Program-made: the position numbers and the translations under genes
Shown: positions 1-6,247 of the stretch, piece after piece
How positions within the stretch are numbered: position 1 is the stretch's first letter
How the letters are laid out: the number at the start of each line of letters is the position of its first letter
Assembly: GCA_020425485.1 (NCBI GenBank)
Contig: JAGQRL010000237.1
Span: 1-9,106 of the forward strand
Source of the DNA: Rhodospirillaceae bacterium
GTDB lineage: Bacteria > Pseudomonadota > Alphaproteobacteria > DSM-16000 > Inquilinaceae
Reading direction: 5' to 3'
DNA: 9,106 bases
Notes under the pieces: model-generated
What the model saw: only the letters and a program-made list of their open reading frames with translations
What the model was told of the DNA's origin: nothing
Database searches by the model: none

Positions 1-1217
1 GGCAGGCCCTGGAAGTGGATGCGCTGGCGGGCCATGTCGAGCCAGTTGTGCAGGTGCGGATCGTCGGGGATCAGCTCCTTCACCTTGGCGTCGGTCTTGA
101 AGATGTCCTCCGGGTCGCCGGAGAGGGCGGCCCAGCGGAACGGCCCGATGCCGCGGCAGAACAGCGGGCGGATATAGGCCGGCACGAAGCCGGGGAAGGC
201 GAAGGCGTCCTCCAGCCCTTCCTCGTAGGCCACTTGGCGGATGTTGTTGCCGTAGTCCAGCGTCGGCACATCGGCCTTCCACAGGTCCAGCATGGCCTGC
301 ACATGGACCTTCATGGACGCGCGCGCGGCCGCTTCCACCGCGGCGGGATCGCTTTCCCGCTTTTCCCGCCATTCCGCCATGGTCCAGCCCTGGGGCAGGT
401 AGCCGTTCACCGGATCGTGGGCGGAGGTCTGGTCGGTCACGATGTCCGGGCGCAGGCCGCGGCGCACCACGTCGGGCACCACATCGGCGGCGTTGCCCAG
501 GAGGCCGACGGAAACCGGCCGGCCATCGGTATGGGCGCGCGAGACGATTTCCAGCGCTTCGTCCAGCGTTTCGGCACTGGCGTCCACATAGCCGGTGCGC
601 AGGCGGAACTCGATGCGGTCGGGATCGCACTCCACGGCGATGCACGAAGCGCCGGCCATGGTGGCGGCCAGCGGCTGGGCGCCGCCCATGCCGCCCAGCC
701 CGGCGGTGAGGATCCAGCGGTCGCGCAGGTCGCCGCCATAGTGCTTGCGGCCGGCCGCCACGAAGGTTTCGTAGGTGCCCTGCACGATCCCCTGGGTGCC
801 GATATAGATCCAGCTTCCGGCCGTCATTTGGCCGTACATCATCAGCCCCTTGCGGTCCAACTCGTGGAAATGCGCCCAGTTGGCCCAGTGGGGCACGATG
901 TTGGAATTGGCAATCAGCACGCGCGGCGCATCGGCATGGGTGCGGAACACGCCCACCGGCCGGCCGGACTGCACCAAGAGCGTCTCGTCCCCCTCCAGCG
1001 ATTTCAGGCTGGCGACGATGCGGTCGAAATCCTCCCAGCTCCGCGCTGCCCGGCCGATGCCGCCATAAACCACCAGCTCGTTGGGGTTCTCCGCCACCTC
1101 GGCATCGAGGTTGTTCATCAGCATCCGCAAGGGCGCTTCGGTGAGCCACGACTTGGTGGAGATCTGCGACCCGCGGGGGGCGCGGACGGCGCGGGCATTG
1201 CGCAGGCGGTCGATCAT
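1..1217 (-). CDS. hutU: Urocanate hydratase (urocanase), C-terminus beyond the left edge
   Basis: Cytoplasmic NAD+-dependent lyase, second step of histidine degradation: urocanate + water to 4-imidazolone-5-propionate. The first 405 codons of a family of about 555 residues are present; no stop occurs because the gene runs off the window. The N-terminus (RAPRG near residue 12, then SWLTEAPLRMLMNNLD) is typical. Tyr51 falls where the active-site tyrosine of Pseudomonas urocanase lies. MYGQMTAGSWIYIGTQG (about 127-143) and the NAD-binding glycine-rich GLGGMGGAQPLA (173-184) are intact, as is FCRGIGPFRW (353-362). By family numbering the conserved active-site cysteine near 410 lies just past the edge. 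The start is the ATG at 1215-1217, with AAGGA about 10 nt upstream and the family N-terminus directly following. It lies 33 bp after the hutG stop, so it is very likely in the same transcript. Substrate residues look canonical, which argues for ordinary urocanate as substrate. Confidence 0.97.
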   Translation of the reverse strand, partial: MIDRLRNARAVRAPRGSQISTKSWLTEAPLRMLMNNLDAEVAENPNELVVYGGIGRAARSWEDFDRIVASLKSLEGDETLLVQSGRPVGVFRTHADAPRVLIANSNIVPHWANWAHFHELDRKGLMMYGQMTAGSWIYIGTQGIVQGTYETFVAAGRKHYGGDLRDRWILTAGLGGMGGAQPLAATMAGASCIAVECDPDRIEFRLRTGYVDASAETLDEALEIVSRAHTDGRPVSVGLLGNAADVVPDVVRRGLRPDIVTDQTSAHDPVNGYLPQGWTMAEWREKRESDPAAVEAAARASMKVHVQAMLDLWKADVPTLDYGNNIRQVAYEEGLEDAFAFPGFVPAYIRPLFCRGIGPFRWAALSGDPEDIFKTDAKVKELIPDDPHLHNWLDMARQRIHFQGL

Positions 1218-1250
1218 GGCAGGCAGGTCCTTGGGCCGGGTGGGAACGGC

Positions 1251-2183
1251 CTATCTGGCAAGCGTGCGCACCAGCGCGTCAAGCCGTGCCAGCATCGGCC
1301 ACAGCACCGCGGTCAGCCGGGCCGCCTTGTCGAAATCCAGATCCCACGGCGCCGCCTCTTCCATATAGGCGCGCTGGGCAATTTCCATCTGGATGGCGTG
1401 CACGCCCTCTTTCGGCTGGCCGTAGTGGCGCGTGGTCCAGCCGCCGGTGAAGCGGCCGTTGAGCACCCAGGAGTAGCCGGATGCCTCGGCCGCTTCCACC
1501 ACCACTGCTTCAATGGCGGGATCGCAGGAGGTGCCGCCCGCGGTGCCGATGTTCAGCACCGGCAGCTCACCGTCAAACAGGTAGGGGATGTTGGAACGGA
1601 TGGAGTGGCAGTCATACACCAGCGCCACGCCGTTGCTGGCCTTCACCCGCGCAATTTGGGCGGCCAGGGTTTCATGGTAGGGCGCGTGGTAAAGCGTCCG
1701 CCGCCGTTCGATTTCCGCCGCGTCGGGCTCCCTGCCGGGCAGGTAGATCGGCTTGCCGTCGAAATCCGTGGTCGGGCACAGGCCGGTGGTGTTCTGGCCG
1801 GGGTAAAGGCTGGCACCGTCCGGCGGGCGGTTGCAGTCCACCACATAGCGGTGCGCCCTGGCCGCAACCACCGTGGCGTTCACGCAAGGCGGTTTCTCTG
1901 TGCGCTTGATCCGCCCCATGGTGCGGGCCAGCCACCCGGTGGGTGCCGGTTCCGGCACCAGGGGAGGCCGTGCCGGGTAGAGGGTGCCAATTTCCCAATC
2001 GGTATCCGCCAGCTCCCGGCCCGTGTCGTTCAGCGTGTCGGCCACCCGTGTGGGCACCCAGGTACCGCCATGCGGCTGGCTGAGGATGACCGGGCCTTCG
2101 CCTTCCACCAGGAAAGTCGGGGTGCGAAAGGCAACGAAATGCTCCGCCGCATCCACGGCTTCCACGTCATCCGCATCCGTCAT
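1251..2183 (-). CDS. hutG: N-formylglutamate deformylase (HutG-type amidohydrolase)
   Basis: Predicted cytoplasmic metal-dependent enzyme (310 aa) that hydrolyses N-formyl-L-glutamate to glutamate and formate, the last step of the five-step Hut route in which HutF first deiminates formiminoglutamate. Visible family motifs: SQPHGGT (35-41, usually written with PHSG; His38 a likely metal ligand), DTDW (60-63), RYVVDCNRPPDG then LYPGQNTTGLCPTTDFDG (112-143), YDCHSI (190-195; His193 a likely ligand) and the C-terminal GRFTGGWTTRHYG with HAIQMEIAQ (262-270). Between DTDW and RYVVD there are about 48 residues, more than I expect from typical HutG, including a proline-rich run near 70-82. The ATG at 2181-2183 follows the upstream amidohydrolase stop by 16 bp, with an AGAGAG ribosome-binding stretch overlapping that stop, which suggests translational coupling. 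hutU lies 33 bp downstream. The family call is firm; deformylase specificity rests on the hutU context. Confidence 0.92.
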   Translation of the reverse strand: MTDADDVEAVDAAEHFVAFRTPTFLVEGEGPVILSQPHGGTWVPTRVADTLNDTGRELADTDWEIGTLYPARPPLVPEPAPTGWLARTMGRIKRTEKPPCVNATVVAARAHRYVVDCNRPPDGASLYPGQNTTGLCPTTDFDGKPIYLPGREPDAAEIERRRTLYHAPYHETLAAQIARVKASNGVALVYDCHSIRSNIPYLFDGELPVLNIGTAGGTSCDPAIEAVVVEAAEASGYSWVLNGRFTGGWTTRHYGQPKEGVHAIQMEIAQRAYMEEAAPWDLDFDKAARLTAVLWPMLARLDALVRTLAR

Positions 2184-2199
2184 CGTGGCGAACTCTCTC

Positions 2200-3444
2200 T
2201 CAGCCCAGCAGGTCCTTGTAGACCTTGCCGCCCTTGAAGATGGCCAGCAACGCGGTTTCCGGCCGGGTGAGCAGGTTGATGTCGTCCAGCGGGTTGCCGT
2301 CCACCACCAGCAGGTCGGCCCGCGCGCCTTCCGCCACCACGCCGAAATCGCCCTCGGCCATGAAGGCCTTGGCGGCGTTCACGGTGCACTGGCGGATCAG
2401 CTCGGCCGGCTCCACCACCTCCTTGCGCAGGTGGAATTCGTTGAGCTGGTGGCGGTGCATGTCGCCCAGCAGGTCGGTGCCGTAGACCATGGTGACGCCC
2501 GCGCGGTGGGCCAGCTCCAGCGCGCGGGTGCCGGCGTCCAGCACCTCGTGCAGCTTGCCCAGCAGGTCCGGCGACAGGCCGCACTTCACGCCTTCCGACG
2601 CCAGGGCGTGGTAGGTGGCCAGCGTCGGCACCAGATAGGCGCCGTGTTCCAGGAACAGCTTGGCCGTGCCCTCGTCCATCAGGTTGCCGTGCTCGATGGT
2701 GCGCACGCCGCGCACGATCAGCCGGTCGATGGCGCGCGCGGTATAGGCATGGGCCATGGCGTAGATGTTGGCCGCCTCGCACTCCTCGATGATGGCGTCG
2801 ATCTCTTCGCCGGCGAACTGGGTGCTGTCGATGCGGTCTGTGGGCGAGGAGACGCCGCCCGAGGCCATGATCTTGATGTGGGTGGCGCCCTTGCGCACCT
2901 CGTCGCGCACCGCCCGGCGCACCTCCGGCACCCCATCGCACACCCGGCCGAGGCCGGAACAGCAGAAGCACTCGTCCACGTGCTGGCATTCGCCGGGGCT
3001 GCGCATGTCGGCATGGCCGCCGGTCTGCGACAGCGCCTTGCCGCAATACAGCATGCGCGGGCCGGGCACCCGGTCCTCCGCCACGGCCTGGGCGAGCCCG
3101 TGGTCGCCGCCGCCGGCATCGCGCACGGTGGTGAAGCCGCGCAGCAGCATCTCCTCCATCACGTTGGAGGAGCGCAGCGCCACATAGAACGGCGACAGCC
3201 GCTGCAGCAGCGGGAAATTGGCGGTGATGGCGGTGACGTGGACATGGCCGTCGCACAGGCCGGGCATCAGGATCTTGCCGCCCAGGTCGATCCGCCGGGC
3301 GTCCGACCCCGCCTCCGCAGCGCCGATCGGCGCGTCGCTCACCGCGGCGATGCGGCCCTGGCGCACCAGCACGTGGCGGTCCGGCAGCACCGTTCCGGCA
3401 ACGGTATCCAGCACCGAAGCGTTTTCGAACACGATGGTCGGCAT
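2200..3444 (-). CDS. Metal-dependent amidohydrolase, imidazolonepropionase-like/dipeptidase-like group (COG1228 type), not a canonical HutI
   Basis: 414-residue TIM-barrel amidohydrolase with the complete binuclear metal set: HxH at His67/His69 (GHVHV), Lys191 in HIKIMASGGV (expected to be carboxylated and bridge the metals), His232 (AHAYT), His252 (IEHGN) and Asp324 (YGTD). N- and C-terminal beta-sandwich segments (ADLLVVDGNPLDDI near 376-389) are present, so the gene is full length. The stretch KIMASGGVSSPTDRID is typical of relatives shown to be Xaa-Arg/Lys or other dipeptidases/carboxypeptidases, often misannotated as prolidase or imidazolonepropionase. I do not see the KSGYGL-type motif I associate with true HutI, which also lacks the bridging lysine. 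Five cysteines lie within residues 153-169. The start ATG has AGGGAG 10 nt upstream. The gene sits 51 bp after dctM and 16 bp before hutG, so its substrate is probably what the TRAP system imports or a histidine-pathway compound. The exact reaction cannot be read from sequence. Confidence 0.88.
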   Translation of the reverse strand: MPTIVFENASVLDTVAGTVLPDRHVLVRQGRIAAVSDAPIGAAEAGSDARRIDLGGKILMPGLCDGHVHVTAITANFPLLQRLSPFYVALRSSNVMEEMLLRGFTTVRDAGGGDHGLAQAVAEDRVPGPRMLYCGKALSQTGGHADMRSPGECQHVDECFCCSGLGRVCDGVPEVRRAVRDEVRKGATHIKIMASGGVSSPTDRIDSTQFAGEEIDAIIEECEAANIYAMAHAYTARAIDRLIVRGVRTIEHGNLMDEGTAKLFLEHGAYLVPTLATYHALASEGVKCGLSPDLLGKLHEVLDAGTRALELAHRAGVTMVYGTDLLGDMHRHQLNEFHLRKEVVEPAELIRQCTVNAAKAFMAEGDFGVVAEGARADLLVVDGNPLDDINLLTRPETALLAIFKGGKVYKDLLG

Positions 3445-3495
3445 GGCAGGCGAACTCCCTCTACGCGATGGCCGGCAAATCCCCGGCTTTCCGTC

Positions 3496-4857
3496 CTATT
3501 GATACATCAGCCCAGGCAGCCACAGGGACAGTGCGGGCACCGCGATCAGCAGCACCAGGGCGACCAGGTCCATGGCGACGAACCACCAGATGCCCCGGAA
3601 CGCCTCGGCCAGGGTGATCAGGTTCCCGAGTGCACCCTTGATGATATACACGTTTAACCCGATTGGCGGCGTCACCAGCCCGATCTCCAGCAGCTTGATG
3701 ACGATGATGCCGAACCAGATCAGGTCGAAGCCCGCCCCATCGGCACCCACCAGCGGCAGGATCAGCGGCAGGGTCAGCAGCAGCAGGCCGATCGGATCGA
3801 CGAACATGCCGAGCACGATGTAGATCACGGCAACCGCCAGCAGCACCCACCAGGTGGCATCGCTGACGCCGAGGATGAGTTCGGAAAACGCCTCCGGCAC
3901 GCCGCTCAGCGCCAGGAAGCGGGTGAAGAACACCGAACCGATGAGGATGAGGAAGATGCTGGCGGTGCTGGAGGCCGTCTGCACCAGGGCTTCGCGCATG
4001 GTCTGGCGGTTCACCCGGCCGCGGCTGAGCGCCACCAGGAAGGCGCAGAAGGCGCCGACGGAGCCCGCCTCGGTGGGCGAGAACACGCCGCCGAAGATGC
4101 CGCCCAGAACCGCCAGGATCAGCACCGGCAGCGGCCACACCTCCTTCAGCGCTTCCAGCTTTTCCGCCCAGGTGAAGCGCTCGTCCACATAGCCGGCCAG
4201 TTCCGGGTGGGCCTCCGCGTCACGGGCGCTCACGCGTCCCGCCAGTTCCGGGCGGAACCTGACCCGCACGGCGATCATCACCGCGTAGAGGATGGCGGAG
4301 ACGATGCCGGGGATGACGCCGGCCATGAAGAGCTGGCCCACCGACACCTCGGCATAGACGCCGTACAGCACCATCAGCACGCTGGGCGGGATCAGCGAGC
4401 CGAGCGTGCCGGACGCGGCCACCACGCCGGTGGCCAGCCCCTTGTCGTAGCGGTGCTGCAGCATCTGCGGCACGGCGATGCGCGACATGGCGGCGGCGGT
4501 GGCCACCGACGAGCCCGACGCCGCGGCGAACAGGGCGCACGCGCCGACGCTGGAAATAGCCAGCCCGCCGGGCAGGCGCACCAGGAACATGCGCAGCGCG
4601 TTGAACAGCCCGTCGGTCAGCCGCGTGGCCGTGCAGATGTAACCCATCAGCAGGAACATCGGGGCGGCCGTCAGCGACCAGTTGCCGACGAAGTCGAACG
4701 GCGTCGCGGAGACCATGCCGAGCGCCACCCGGTAGTTGGTCATGGCGGCGATGCCGCCGATCGAGACCAGGCCGAGCGACACCCCGATGGGCACGCGGAT
4801 CGCGATCATCACCAAGGCGACGACGATGCCGGTGACGCCGATCTCCAGGTTGTCCAT
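3496..4857 (-). CDS. dctM: TRAP transporter large permease subunit (DctM family)
   Basis: 453-residue inner-membrane protein of the ion-transporter superfamily that carries out ion-coupled solute import in tripartite ATP-independent periplasmic transporters. About 12 hydrophobic segments are visible, starting at residues 7-38. Family landmarks: PMFLLMGYIC (66-75), a small-residue GACALFAAASGSSVATAAAM segment (105-124), ASGTLGSLIPPS (148-159), GGVFSPTEAG (256-265), GMFVDPIG (350-357) and EIGLVTPPIGLNVYIIKG (391-408). The length is normal for DctM and no break is seen. The start ATG at 4855-4857 has GGAGG at 4862-4866 with only a 4-nt spacer, which is short, but no better in-frame start exists and the N-terminus fits the family. 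dctQ is 78 bp upstream, separated by two GC-rich hairpins; the amidohydrolase follows after 51 bp. Substrate cannot be read from this subunit. Confidence 0.96.
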   Translation of the reverse strand: MDNLEIGVTGIVVALVMIAIRVPIGVSLGLVSIGGIAAMTNYRVALGMVSATPFDFVGNWSLTAAPMFLLMGYICTATRLTDGLFNALRMFLVRLPGGLAISSVGACALFAAASGSSVATAAAMSRIAVPQMLQHRYDKGLATGVVAASGTLGSLIPPSVLMVLYGVYAEVSVGQLFMAGVIPGIVSAILYAVMIAVRVRFRPELAGRVSARDAEAHPELAGYVDERFTWAEKLEALKEVWPLPVLILAVLGGIFGGVFSPTEAGSVGAFCAFLVALSRGRVNRQTMREALVQTASSTASIFLILIGSVFFTRFLALSGVPEAFSELILGVSDATWWVLLAVAVIYIVLGMFVDPIGLLLLTLPLILPLVGADGAGFDLIWFGIIVIKLLEIGLVTPPIGLNVYIIKGALGNLITLAEAFRGIWWFVAMDLVALVLLIAVPALSLWLPGLMYQ

Positions 4858-4861
4858 CGCA

Positions 4862-4866
4862 CCTCC
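4862..4866 (-). promoter_or_regulatory. Ribosome-binding site of dctM with short spacer
   Basis: GGAGG on the minus strand, 4 nt before the dctM ATG, closer than the usual 5-9 nt. The base of the hairpin at 4872-4893 is 5 nt upstream, so folding there could affect ribosome access. Confidence 0.6.
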
Positions 4867-4871
4867 GGGCT

Positions 4872-4893
4872 GCCGGCGGATCCACCCGCCGGC
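4872..4893 (-). other. GC-rich stem-loop just upstream of the dctM ribosome-binding site
   Basis: Perfect 8-bp inverted repeat (4872-4879 with 4886-4893) around a 6-nt loop, all G-C in the stem. It lies in the dctQ-dctM gap. No T-run follows in the direction of transcription, so it is not a standard intrinsic terminator. A role in mRNA stability or translation control is inference. Confidence 0.55.
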
Positions 4894-4908
4894 GCTAGGG
4901 TTGGGGCA

Positions 4909-4929
4909 GCCCGCCGTCGTCCGGCGGGC
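4909..4929 (-). other. GC-rich stem-loop directly after the dctQ stop
   Basis: Perfect 8-bp inverted repeat (4909-4916 with 4922-4929) around a 5-nt loop, beginning 6 nt after the dctQ stop codon. Together with the neighbouring hairpin at 4872-4893 it forms a tandem pair filling the 78-bp gap. No T-run follows, which argues against a simple terminator. Confidence 0.55.
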
Positions 4930-4935
4930 GAAGGA

Positions 4936-5433
4936 TCAAAGCGGCCGGCGCTGGCTAAGCGAGCGCAGGCTGCACGACAGCACCGCCAGCGCCGCGGCGG
5001 CGAAGCCGATGGGCAGCGCCCAGCGCGACGGCCAGATGTAGAACAGGAAGTTCGCCATGAAGGTCTCAAGCTGCTCGGTCGCCCGCCAAGCGTCCCTGAA
5101 GGACTGGTAGGCGAGGATGCCGAAGTAGAGGAGCCCGAGCAGGCAGGCGACCTGGTAGAGGATGAGCTGGACCGGCCGCGGCATCCATTGGACGAACAGG
5201 TCCACCCGGATGGATTCGCCCTGGCGCTCCACATAGGCGAGCGGCAGGAACACCGCGAGGATCATGTGATAGTAGGCGGTCGTCTCCAGCGTGCCGATCA
5301 TCTGGTAGTTGAAGGCCGACCGCAGCACCACGTCGATGGTCACGTGCAGCATCATCAGCACGAGGAACAGGCAGCCCACCGCCAGCAGCGCGCGGGAAAC
5401 CCAGTGGTCGATCTTGTCGATGATCTTGTCCAT
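4936..5433 (-). CDS. dctQ: TRAP transporter small permease subunit (DctQ family)
   Basis: 165-residue inner-membrane protein with four hydrophobic segments at roughly residues 15-37, 52-68, 88-110 and 137-157, the layout of DctQ proteins, which pair with DctM and help dock the substrate-loaded DctP. Family-like features are the amphipathic N-terminus MDKIIDKIDHWVSRALL, the LETTAYYHMI stretch and the RQGESIRVDLF loop (70-80) after the second segment. The start is the ATG at 5431-5433. The frame stays open upstream for many codons, but that part overlaps the TetR gene and does not resemble a protein. The start lies only 8 bp after the tetR stop and its own Shine-Dalgarno is weak, so translation is probably coupled to tetR. 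dctM follows after 78 bp. Length and position between a TRAP binding protein and DctM make the call secure. Confidence 0.94.
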   Translation of the reverse strand: MDKIIDKIDHWVSRALLAVGCLFLVLMMLHVTIDVVLRSAFNYQMIGTLETTAYYHMILAVFLPLAYVERQGESIRVDLFVQWMPRPVQLILYQVACLLGLLYFGILAYQSFRDAWRATEQLETFMANFLFYIWPSRWALPIGFAAAALAVLSCSLRSLSQRRPL

Positions 5434-5441
5434 GGCCGTAC

Positions 5442-6125
5442 TCAGGTCCGGCCGGCCGCACGCAGCGGCACGGGATTGTCGCCGCCCTGGCCGTCGGCCG
5501 GCGCCGGCGACAGGATGGCGGTGAGCACGCGGTTCTTCCAGAAGTCCAGCAGCCCATCGAAATAGGCCGGCTCCACCCGCCAGGCGTATTGCACGCCCAT
5601 GCCGCGCAGCAGGCACAGCGTGGCGGTCAGCGCCTGCCGGCGGTCGGCCGGGGCGAGCGGGCTGCGCACCTGGAAGCGCTCCCAGATCTCGTCGAGCGCT
5701 GCGTTGAATTCCGAGGCCACGGAGCGCACCGCCGTCATGATGTCGATATCGGTGCGGGCGGCGGTGATGAACTCCAGGGTCACGGCGAAGACGCGGCCAG
5801 AGAAGATCTCCCACAGCGCATCGAGGAACCCGTCGATGTCCAGGTCGCCGGCATCGATGGCCACGGCCATGGCGTGGATGTCCTCCGTCGCCTGGCGCAG
5901 CATGGTCCGGTAGCATTCCTGCAAGAGCAGGGTCTTGCTGGGAAAGTGGTGCAGCAAGGCCCCGCGGGAGACACCCGCCCGCTCCGCCACCAGCGTCGTG
6001 GTGGTATCCCTGAGCCCCACCTCATCCACCAGATCCAGCGTCACCGCCAGGATCTTGCCCCGCGTCTCAGCGGACCTTTCCGTCTGGGTGCGGCGGCGCC
6101 GCGGCGAGGGGCTGGCATTGGGCAT
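5442..6125 (-). CDS. TetR/AcrR-family transcriptional regulator
   Basis: 227-residue predicted one-component repressor. The N-terminal DNA-binding domain has a basic arm (PRRRRTQTER, 9-18), then KILAVTLDLVDEVGLRDTTT and the helix-turn-helix with AERAGVSRGALLHHFPSK (about 47-64), classic TetR features. The remaining part is an all-helical ligand and dimerisation domain with no recognised specificity. The gene sits between dctP and dctQ on the same strand, so it is probably cotranscribed with what it controls and senses the imported compound or a catabolite. A GTG at 6174-6176 gives a 17-residue longer product; I prefer the ATG at 6123-6125 because family similarity begins after it and the GTG abuts a large stem-loop with no clear Shine-Dalgarno. 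Neither start has a strong ribosome-binding site. The regulator differs from HutC (GntR family), the usual repressor of histidine utilisation. The C-terminus is polar and probably disordered. Confidence 0.94.
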   Translation of the reverse strand: MPNASPSPRRRRTQTERSAETRGKILAVTLDLVDEVGLRDTTTTLVAERAGVSRGALLHHFPSKTLLLQECYRTMLRQATEDIHAMAVAIDAGDLDIDGFLDALWEIFSGRVFAVTLEFITAARTDIDIMTAVRSVASEFNAALDEIWERFQVRSPLAPADRRQALTATLCLLRGMGVQYAWRVEPAYFDGLLDFWKNRVLTAILSPAPADGQGGDNPVPLRAAGRT

Positions 6126-6181
6126 GGCGGGTCCGGCTGCAGGACGAAACGCGGAACGGGTCTGGGGTCGGGGCACGGAGC

Positions 6182-6239
6182 CGCCGGACCCGCAACGGGC
6201 TCCGGCCGTGGGGGCGGCCGAAGGGCTGCGGGTCCGGCG
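6182..6239 (-). other. Large stem-loop in the dctP-tetR gap
   Basis: A perfect 13-bp inverted repeat (6182-6194 with 6227-6239) encloses a second 6-bp inverted repeat (6203-6208 with 6215-6220). It begins 8 nt after the dctP stop codon. No T-run follows on the minus strand, so it is not a textbook intrinsic terminator. Such structures after the binding-protein gene of transport operons commonly protect the upstream mRNA or attenuate transcription, giving more binding protein than permease; that role here is inferred. Confidence 0.7.
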
Positions 6240-6247
6240 CGCTGCCG

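Noticed and set aside
1..1217. Urocanase variant acting on thiourocanate, S-methyl-thiourocanate or methylated urocanate (ergothioneine or methylhistidine breakdown)
   Set aside because: The visible active-site and NAD-binding stretches look like ordinary urocanase, and no partner enzymes of those routes are in the window.
15..2237. Very long plus-strand open frame opposite hutU and hutG (740 codons)
   Set aside because: Composition is that of an antisense frame (His, Gly, Arg and Ala rich), no domain is recognisable, and it spans two well-identified minus-strand genes and their gap. It results from high GC content.
1984..3657. Long plus-strand open frame opposite the amidohydrolase
   Set aside because: It is a shadow of the minus-strand gene, with His/Gln/Gly-rich low-complexity translation and no motif.
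4207..5565. Long plus-strand open frame opposite dctM and dctQ
   Set aside because: The translation is highly charged and His/Arg/Asp rich, as expected antisense to membrane-protein codons; no family is recognised.
4936..5916. Longer start for dctQ (326-residue reading)
   Set aside because: The upstream half overlaps the TetR coding region in another frame and has no resemblance to DctQ; the family N-terminus begins at the ATG at 5433.
5442..6125. RutR-like pyrimidine regulator because upp is nearby
   Set aside because: The recognition-helix region and ligand domain do not resemble RutR, and the gene lies within the TRAP operon rather than with upp.
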